This document shows positions 32,501 to 41,100 of a DNA stretch of 64,000 bases, piece by piece. A model generated the notes under the pieces. The model had not been told where the DNA came from. It searched no databases and saw nothing but the letters and a program-made list of their open reading frames with translations. Origin of the DNA: a virus. The translations under genes and the position numbers were made by a program. Each line of letters begins with the position of its first letter. Position 1 is the first letter of the stretch. Location of the stretch: the IMG/VR virus record IMGVR_UViG_3300046011_005443, positions 1 through 64,000 of that record, one strand, 5' to 3'.

Positions 32501-35134
32501 GCAACAACAATTACCATAGCCACCAATGATGCCAACTCTATCGCAGAATATCTTGGCATGCGGATAATTCTTACCAGCGGTGCAGGCACAGGACAGTATG
32601 GGTATATTACTGCATATGATAACGTCACTAAAGTGATGAGTGTGGCTAGAGAATCCGATGATCAACCGGGCTGGGATCATGTGGTGCCTGGAAAACCAGT
32701 CACAGTTCCGTTGTTGACCAACACCACATATAGAATAGAACCTAGAGTAATATTTTCTGCTCCGGTGTACTCAGCCCAAGAAATTACAACTCCTGCTACT
32801 ACAACATGGTCAGAAATTGTGTTTGGTGACACTACTGAAACTTATACAAACATAGCGGTTAATGAATCAGGCACTGGCACTACTATAGATATTGTTGCTG
32901 CGTTAGCTACGTTTGACATAGTGAAACAAGGTAGAAATTACACACTGACTATCAACAATGCAGGTGCAGGATATGAGGCTGGACAGCTACTAACCATAGA
33001 CGGTAACCTTATAGGTGGAGCTACACCGATCAACGATTTATTAATTTTAGTTACTGATGTTAGTGATGACAGCACAAATTCTATACTGTCCGCACAACAA
33101 AAGACCTACGGCACAGGAGAAGACAATCTAGCAGCCAGCGGTAGATTTGTGGTGGTATCTACTGCCGGTAGTGCTGCTATGTATAGTTCAGATGGCACCA
33201 ACTGGACTACATTCAATATGCCTACTGTAGGTGATTGGAAATGTCTAGCAGCAGGCAGAGTAACTTATCCAACATTAGGTAATCATTTATTTGTAGCAAT
33301 TCGAAAAGGCAGCGCAGTAGCAGCAAGTTCTACAGATGGCATAAATTGGATCACAAGAAGCATGCCAGCATCTCGCCAATGGAATTCCTGTATCTACGGT
33401 GGCGGTTTATTTATTGCTGTGGCCACAGACTCTAACTCAGCAGCCTACAGTCTCAATGGCACTACCTGGAGTTCACTGGTGTTACCCTCATTCGGCGATT
33501 CTACACTAAACGAATGGGTGGACGCGGCCTATGGCAAGCAGAGATATGTGGCATTAGCCAACAGTGGAAACATCGTGGCAGTAGGCACATATAACAGCAC
33601 ATTAAACACATGGTCATGGACAGGCCATATCATGGATGTGGTCGCAGACTCCAGCGCCAAAGATTGGGTCAGCATTGCCTACGGCAACGGTAGATTTGTT
33701 GCAATTTCCAGCACAGGCGATGTTGCCTACAGCTTCGATGGCAATGATTGGTTGCCTGCTGTTATGCCGTCACAAGATGGCAGCACCGCACACAACTGGA
33801 AAAAAATTAGATATGCACAAGGTGTGTTCTTTGCAGTGGGAGACACCGGATTTAGAACAGTCGGTAATGATCCAACGTCGGGTCTCACTAATTTTGCAGC
33901 AACCAGTTTTGACGGTGTTGTATGGACCTCAAGAACACTAGCTAGTATACAGTCATGGCAGTCAGTGGCATTTGGCACTCCGTACGTAGATCTTAGAGAC
34001 TCCACAGTAGGAAACAATACACCTACATGGATCGCTATTGATAATTCAAATAAATTTAACAAGATACAAACTGGTGCAAGAGCATTAGGGCGTGTGACAA
34101 TCGCTAGTGGAGTAATAAGCGGTGTGAAATTATGGGATCCAGGATCCGGATATACCGAAGGGCCTACCTGCACATTTGTCGATCCCAACAACAATAGAGA
34201 TGCAAAAATTGAATGCCGCACTGGAGACGGAGTATTAGCACAGCCAAGTTGGCTGAATCGGGGACTAGGATATAGAACACTATCTACTAGAGTAACCGTA
34301 TCTGGTGACGGATTTGCAGATGTGATTCCCACTGGAAAATTTATTGTTATCAACGATTTAGATGCATATCCAGGACCTGGAGCAAATTTAGTAATTTCAG
34401 GACTCAGCGGATCATACACTCTTGTGACCATCGAAGAACTAGGTCTCACAGACAGAGGGCTGGCAGCAAGAATACGTGTAACACCAGAAATTAAAGCTCG
34501 TGATAATTTACAACATCTCACAGAAATAACTATTAGAACACGATTCAGCCAGTGCAGAATTACAGGTCATGATTTCTTAGACATAGGCACAGGCAATTTT
34601 GAAGAAACTAATTATCCAGAATTATACAGTGGATTTTATGAACCACAGCCTTTTAATGAAATAGTAGAAGAAGATCGAGGTAGAGTGTTTTATACCTCAA
34701 CAGATCAAAGTGGTAACTTTAGAGCAGGCGAGTTGTTTGCAGTTGAACAATCCACAGGAACTGTGACAATTAGTTCTGATTTCTTTGATCTTTCTGGACT
34801 CACTGAACTGCGACTCGGTGGAATTAGAATTGGTGGAACTGGCGCAGTAGTTAGAGAATTTTCTACTGATCCGTTGTTCATAGCAGATTCTAATAACATT
34901 GTCCCAACCCAAAGAGCCATAGCTGCTTATCTAGCAAATAGACTCAGCGTAGGGGGGTCGGAAATTGCAGTAGGCAGTTTTATAGCAGGAACTGTGTTAG
35001 TAGGACCTGATAGAATCAATAACACTGCAGGACTACGTGTTATTGTGCCGGTATTAGCGGAATTTAACATGGCAAATTCAGGAATAAGTGGCAGCATGTT
35101 GGCCCAGACAATGTTTTACAGATCGTTCAAGTAA
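29519..35134 (+). CDS. Giant modular tail-fibre protein A (1871 residues)
   Basis: Domain order: seven N-terminal repeats of ~50 residues (about 8-390) of the form W-x(8-10)-Y-x-x-GD-V/I-V-R-YGG-x-x-Y-x-C-x-x-x-HT, resembling small carbohydrate-binding (chitin-binding-like) modules; a region starting YVDPTGVDDYTNPERGTSQF and LPWKTIRFACEQV (~460) that looks like a pectate-lyase-type beta-helix; a conserved SLDPGWGPNDNSTWITTRSP segment (~770); six propeller-like repeats (~1200-1500; e.g. FVAISSTGDVAYSFDGNDW); and a C-terminal part with ITGHDFLDIGTGNFEETNYP and ADSNNIVPTQRAIAAYLANR. Likely a trimeric glycan-binding fibre. The second giant gene has the same order. The start has a weak ribosome site. 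Confidence 0.75.
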   Translation: MAEFKISRIRYTWKNEWAADSTTYFKDDVVRYGGSTWICQRQHTASTFAGDQNYYSNPGDTQPTPAWIKMTDGYAWRGNWNPTTLYNPGDLALYGGVIYICITSHTSVAIFDTSLINWAVYLSTDNWRSAWTPATRYGIGDIVRYNGIVYRCIIGHTSSTTNLGLEIGNNDTEDDSAGELWQIYYEGIEYKGTWTATTRYRRNDLVKYGGSILRCVTGHVAGSNITNENFVTEFSGFNFYQNWSNAVYYAIGDIVRYGGYLYISVTNHTNSSSITEDTVNWKVLSKATDFMGTWSADTDYKVGDVVRRGGNLYTAIADTVNDGSSLDYLDSSNWELVNVAQTFRGSWIVGASYSLNELVVFKGNTYKATVEHIAANANFPGDNGEGINYWDLVLQAGSEIGMSQRGDLLTFDLSRSIVGDGSTFGLTSVPVGLENQVVIANQESSIDYAYWGDLARVRYVDPTGVDDYTNPERGTSQFLPWKTIRFACEQVNDGYNGHTTIKVAVGEYTELTPIIVPPKTVILGAELRSTTIKPSSPVLSATDRTRHIAVLNRISGIIQAIIAGTPISPAKSVGNSLNQVILTESIQVSFNPPIFDPENPLNEILNTVIQPITTSSAAAVAIQNKITDIISYINFYVNSSGSNPAVVGTNTAQTSTAYTNTVLVLEANKNFIIAEAVAYMQATYPTYDFDADMLRHSIRGYVDAWKYDIIYTGNYKSLLTARYYRNQILGCTNTEDMFYVRNATGIRNCTLKGLESTLNPPVAFDLYQIPLGGAYVSLDPGWGPNDNSTWITTRSPYIQGVTTIGTGCVGQKIDGALHNGGNRSIVSNDFTQVLSDGIGAWVRNNGRAELVSVFTYYCHIGYFAEDGGVIRATNGNCSYGTYGAIADGIDASETPVIARNYTRAQQAIVAAAFAGDFVDEIQILEWANMGQDYTSATATFAGAGVNASVVFEEFRDDAVFEARRLDVNAGTTQIAQEIGGSGYVVVQNNAQGGDATTITIATNDANSIAEYLGMRIILTSGAGTGQYGYITAYDNVTKVMSVARESDDQPGWDHVVPGKPVTVPLLTNTTYRIEPRVIFSAPVYSAQEITTPATTTWSEIVFGDTTETYTNIAVNESGTGTTIDIVAALATFDIVKQGRNYTLTINNAGAGYEAGQLLTIDGNLIGGATPINDLLILVTDVSDDSTNSILSAQQKTYGTGEDNLAASGRFVVVSTAGSAAMYSSDGTNWTTFNMPTVGDWKCLAAGRVTYPTLGNHLFVAIRKGSAVAASSTDGINWITRSMPASRQWNSCIYGGGLFIAVATDSNSAAYSLNGTTWSSLVLPSFGDSTLNEWVDAAYGKQRYVALANSGNIVAVGTYNSTLNTWSWTGHIMDVVADSSAKDWVSIAYGNGRFVAISSTGDVAYSFDGNDWLPAVMPSQDGSTAHNWKKIRYAQGVFFAVGDTGFRTVGNDPTSGLTNFAATSFDGVVWTSRTLASIQSWQSVAFGTPYVDLRDSTVGNNTPTWIAIDNSNKFNKIQTGARALGRVTIASGVISGVKLWDPGSGYTEGPTCTFVDPNNNRDAKIECRTGDGVLAQPSWLNRGLGYRTLSTRVTVSGDGFADVIPTGKFIVINDLDAYPGPGANLVISGLSGSYTLVTIEELGLTDRGLAARIRVTPEIKARDNLQHLTEITIRTRFSQCRITGHDFLDIGTGNFEETNYPELYSGFYEPQPFNEIVEEDRGRVFYTSTDQSGNFRAGELFAVEQSTGTVTISSDFFDLSGLTELRLGGIRIGGTGAVVREFSTDPLFIADSNNIVPTQRAIAAYLANRLSVGGSEIAVGSFIAGTVLVGPDRINNTAGLRVIVPVLAEFNMANSGISGSMLAQTMFYRSFK

Positions 35135-35142
35135 TGAACAAA

Positions 35143-35151
35143 CTAAATATA
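35143..35151 (+). promoter_or_regulatory. Late promoter between the giant fibre genes
   Basis: CTAAATATA lies 16 nt before the ATG at 35168; CGGAGTAG follows as ribosome site. Confidence 0.5.
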
Positions 35152-35167
35152 GAATACGGAGTAGAAA

Positions 35168-38100
35168 ATGGCAGAATTTAAACTAGGTAGAATTAGATTT
35201 GTTTGGAAAAACACATGGACCCCATCTACCACTTATTATATTGATGATGTGGTAAGGTATGGTGCTCGCACCTATATCTGTGCAGTGGGACATACTTCTG
35301 CTTCAGATTTCAACACAGATTTAGAATACAGTCCAACCAAATGGAATCAGATGAGCGACGGTCAAAGCTGGACCGGGGACTGGAATGTTAGCACTTTCTA
35401 CAAACTCAACGACGTGGTCAAATACGGCGGGTTGCTTTATATTTGTAATGACAGTCACACTTCAGCAGCTACCACAGCGTCAGGCTTAGAAAATGATCAA
35501 TCCAAGTGGACTTTGTATGCAGAAGGATTAGATTGGAAAAACGATTGGACAGTATCCACTCGCTACAAAGTAAATGATCTAGTGCAGTATGGAGGTTATA
35601 CCTATGTGTGTAATCTTCACCATACTTCTGCAGCTACCGCTGCATCCGGATTAGAACAAGACCAGGCTAAATGGGATTCATTTAATCCTGGCATAGAATA
35701 TAAAGGTGATTGGGTAGCTTCTGTAACCAGATACAAAGTCAATGATGTGGTAAAATATGGTGCCGGCCTGTGGATCTGTGTCACACAGCATACCGCAGAC
35801 GCTGCATTTTTAACAGATTCTACAGCAGGGCGTTGGAGTCAATTTGTAGAAGGCACAGAGTATGAAGATACATGGAACAATGCAACTCTGTATCAGCACG
35901 GCGACATTGTTAGATATGGCGGTAATCAATACATAGCAAAAACGATTCATACTGCCGCAGTTGCTTCTGAAACACCACCAACACAGTCATCAAGATGGGA
36001 CCTCTATACAGAAGGATTTAAATTTCAATCTGTGTGGGCAGCCGGCACTTCTTATAAAATTGGTGAAGTAGTTAGTATGGGTGGCTATACCTATTTGGCC
36101 TTACAGGATTCTCCTTCAAACACTTACACTGTTACAGCAGTCACAGCGGCTACAGATACATTTACTATAGCTTCGACAGTAGGTATGGCAGTAGGCATGG
36201 CAGTAAGATTTACTGGAACAACATTTGGTAATGTGTTTACCACAGCTAGATACTATGTAAAAACTGTAGCAGCAGGCAATATCACAGTGAGTACAACACC
36301 AGGTGGCACAACCTTCGACATCACTGCAGATGCTGCAGGCACAATGTCTGCCACTGTATCAGCAGAACCACCTAATGCTACATACTGGTCAAGACTCAAC
36401 GCTGGTATCAGCTGGCAGGGAGAGTGGTCAGATGACAGAGAATATGTGTTAGGTGATGCCGTAAGATTTGGTGCTAACGCCTTTATCTGCGTATTGGCAC
36501 ATAGATCAGAAGGTGATGACGGTTCTACTGTAGGTGCAGCAGGTGGTGGACAAGCTAACAGCAGACCTGATCAAGACAACACAGGAACATATTGGAATAT
36601 TCTAAACGTCGGCACAGAAACCAGTGTGTTATCAGTGCGCGGCGATCTAGTCTTTTATGGCGGTAACGGGCCTCAGAGACTACCAATCGGCCGTGAAGGC
36701 CAGGTATTAACCTCCACAGGCATCGATCCAGCATGGGTCACTCTAGGCGAAATAGATCACACCTATTTTGTAGCAACTACAGGCACTGATCTACCATCAC
36801 CAATACACGGTAGAACCTGGGACAAACCTTGGAAAACTATTCGCTATGCTTGCGAACAGGTAGAACGTGGTCCTCGCAATCCCGATGCACGATATTTGTT
36901 GGAATTAAATCGTGTGTTCATTCAACGCGAAGTCACAGAATTTATTCAGAATCAAATTACTAACAACATTGCACCATTTACTTCCGGATTTGTCTACGAT
37001 GATTTCAAATGCGAACGAGATGTAGGATTTACACTAGATGCGGTAACCTATGATCTATGCCATGGTGGTAATATTAAATCACGCGGAGTTGCTAATTCTC
37101 TAATCGGCGGACTCAGCGAAGGCGAAACAGAAGCATATCCAGGCTTAGCAATTGAATCAGACGAATCCGTTGCTGCCTACAACTACATGCTCACAGTTGT
37201 TGGAAATGTTTTAGCACAGACAGCTCCAACAATAAATTATCAGACACTGAACGGCGACAACTCTACTGCCACAGTAGCTCAATATTTCAACAGCGATCTC
37301 ACAGCAGAATCTGGAGCATTGGCTAATGTGACAGCAAGTGTTACACTGATCACAAATGCTATCACAGCTAGAGCAGCAGCGGTTACAGCACCTCAGATAG
37401 CAGCCGCCATAGCTAGTGTGCCGGCAAGACGTAGTCCTAGTAATTTGATCCAAGTGGCTACCGGACAGTATAGAGAAACATTACCTATTATTGTGCCAGA
37501 ACAGACCTGTATACAAGGTGACGAATTACGCTCAACCAACGCAGGTCCTGCAGGTAGCCTGACCAACAGATCCGATGCAGGCTACAGCATAGGAGCATTG
37601 ACTAGACTGCAAACAGTGGTTGACCAAATTGTTCGAGGAGCCAACGTTACAGAAAGCTCAGGTAACACTGCAATTCAAAGTGCGTCATTTCCATATGCCA
37701 GCACCGAAGAAGCAGCAGATGCAGCACAATTGGTCAGAGTCATGCAGCATCAAATTGATTTCAAGATCAGTTCCACATTCATGGTGAGTTCCGCAGATCC
37801 TACAGGATATAATAGTTCATTCTTATCAGGATTTGGTGATGCAAGAACGCTGCTGATTGAAAACAAAGAATTTATCAAAGACGAAATCACAGCGTTCTTA
37901 AATGAAAATTATAGCACATTAAAATTTAGTAGAACCAAATGCAAGCGTGATGTAGCATTTATTGTTGATGCTATGAGCTATGATTTGACCTATGGCGGAA
38001 CCTGGGCTACACTAGTAGCCGGCACAGCCTACTTTGACGGAGATAACAGCTCGGCACTGCAAATTGACAGCACAGAAATCGCCGCAACGGCAGCTGCCTA

Positions 38101-41100
38101 CGGTAGACTAAAAACTATTGTGCAACAGATCATTGCCAATACCACAGTAACAAAATCCACAGGCAACACTGCTACTCAATGGACCGACAGCACTAATTTA
38201 ACGGGTGGAGCAGCAGCTAACGCTACAGTAGGTGCATTGGTAGACATCATCACTAACATCATACAAGGTGATAGCACAGAAGCCACAACACCACAGATCA
38301 CAGTTACTACAATATCTGGTACAGACACACTTACCAGCAACAGTCATGGATTAAGTGTAGGAGATGCAGTTGTTCCAAGAGAAACTGGCAACGGGTTAAC
38401 CAACGGTGTCAAATATTGGGTAGTAGGCACAGTAAACACTAACACATTCCAACTGGCAGCTACATATGGCGGCGCAGTGTTAACTACATTTACCAACGGT
38501 GCTGGTATTAGCATACCTGTAGAAGTTATAGACTATCCTACTGCTACCAATGCCGTGACATCAACAACTGCTTTGATTGCTGCTGCGGTGACATTAGACG
38601 CTGCACAAGAAACCATTGTCCAAAATGTTGTAGATGATCTAAATGCAGTAGCATGGCACACTGACTTTGTAGTAGACGAAACTTCGTTGACCTCGACAGA
38701 TTTTAGAATCTACGTTGGTAAGCATACTCTCGCACACACCTATGTCAGTGGTGGAATAGTAACGAAATCCAATGGAACAGAGTTAGCAGTTAGTAACTTT
38801 GTCTATAATAACTCTACAGGATATGCGGTAGTGACTACTGCAACACACGGATTAGCAGCAGGCGACATTGTTAACATAACAAGTATTACTGTATCTTGCC
38901 TATCGTCAGGTGGTACTTCCTTTACTGCGATATTCCCAAGTGCATACAAAACTGATGGTGTTACTCCTAAGATTCGATATCTACAAACCAAGTGTATTAG
39001 AGATACTCGATTGATTCTAGAAGCTGTGATGTTTGACTTTATGTTCAACAGCAACTTCAAATCTAGAGAAGCAGCATACTCATATCTAAGAGCTTCAGCA
39101 GCAGAGGTATTTGTAGGTAATCAAAAAACCATTACTAGAGACGCATTAACTAATGCCAAAACAGAAGCACTGGCCAATGTGGGCGGTAACGCAACTGCAC
39201 AGGCTCGTATTGAAACACTAATGACCTTAGTAGATGATATCCTTTACGGTGCCACTAATGAAGGCAGTCGTTGTGCCACAGGCAACAGAATGATTGACTA
39301 TGCTGTGCTGCAATTAGAGAGAAATAGAGATTATATAGTTGCAGAGATTGATGCTTACATCGATTCAACATATACAACTACAGTAACTAATGCCACAGCA
39401 GCCACAGATGTGTTTACCTGCACTAGCACTTCCTGGATGAAACGTAATACAGCAGTAAGATTTACAGGAACTGCATTTGGCGGAATTAGCACAGACACTA
39501 CCTACTATATACAAAACGTTGTAAGTTCAACAACTTTTAAAATTGCTACAACTAGAGATTCAAACACAGCATTTAATATTGCATCAAATGCCACCGGATC
39601 TATGACAGTAGCATTGTATTACAATAGTGCATCGTGCCTGCGAGATGTTGGCACTTATATCGATGCGCTAAAATATGATTTGAAATATCCAGGCAACTAC
39701 AAATCTAGATACGCAGCTAGATACTATGCAAATAGTGTAACAGGCAGTTTAGAAGAAGACATGTATTATCTCAGGGATGCCACAGGTCTAAGAGATCAAA
39801 CACTCGAAGGACTTACTGGTGATCTGTTAGCAGAAAATGAATTCGGTACTTCTAGAGTAAGTGCAGGAGCATATGCTTCGTTGGATCCAGGATGGGGGCC
39901 AGAGGATTATCGTACATGGATTATAACACGTTCACCATATGTGCAGGGGTTGACCACATTGGGCACAGCGGCTGTAGGTCAAAAGATTGATGGCTCACTG
40001 CACAACGGTGGTAATGATTCTATAGTTAGCAACGACTTCACCCAGGTAATATCAGATGGTATCGGTGCTTGGATTACTAACAACGGTCGTGCTGAACTTG
40101 TTTCAGTGTTTACTTACTATGCTCACATTGGATATTTGGCTGAAAATGGCGGACGTATCCGCGGAACAAACGGCAACAATTCATACGGAGATTTTGGTTC
40201 TGTAGCAGAAGGGGTTGACAACTCTGAAACTGCCGGCACAGCCATAGTTGATAATAGACTGCAATTTGACGCAGAGATCGATCGTGTTATCACTGACGGA
40301 TCAGCATTGGTGCAATTAGAATTCACAAATGCAGGTATTGACTATACAGAAGTCACTTATACACTCACCGGCGGCGGCTCCGGAGCTATAGTCGAAGCAG
40401 ATGAATTCCGTGATGACGCTGTGTTTGAAGTTCGAATGTTAGACCTAATTGACGACAGCACTAATGCTCCTGAGGCTGAGGGAAATCTTGGCGGATTTGG
40501 TTATATCACAAACTCCAACACTGCCCAAGGTGGAACATTGACTTCTGTAACCATAGCTGCCACAGACGGCGAATCTAGTTCTGCTTACATAGGCATGAAG
40601 ATAGTGCTCACAGGTGGCGCAGGTGTTGGTCAGTTTGGTATTATCACCACATATAATTCAGGTACAAAAGTAGCTGGGCTGATCAAAGAATCCGACGGTA
40701 CAGCAGGTTTTGATCATTTAGTAGCAGGCACAGCAATTATATCTCCAGATGCTTCTTCGACATATATCATTGAACCTAGAGTAACGTTCTCAGCGCCTGG
40801 ATACACCAGCACAGCTGCCACTCTGCCAACCAGCGGAGCCTGGACAGCAGTGAAATATGGCGAAACTGCTGCGGTGTATACTACAGTCACAGGCACATAT
40901 ACAGGCACAGGAGTAGGAGCCACATTCACCGTGATACGCAATGGATGGAAATATACACCATCAACACAGAGCGCAGGCACAGGATATACCAGACTAGAAA
41001 CCATAACAATTTTAGGTAATAGTCTAGGCGGCACAACTCCTGCCAACGATTTAATAATTACTATTACCGCAGTGAATTCTACCACAGGTGCTATCTTAGA

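Noticed and set aside
33727-34521. Minus-strand frame of 264 codons inside giant fibre A
   Set aside because: The plus-strand frame is continuous over 1871 codons with recognisable modules; the reverse frame has no ribosome site.
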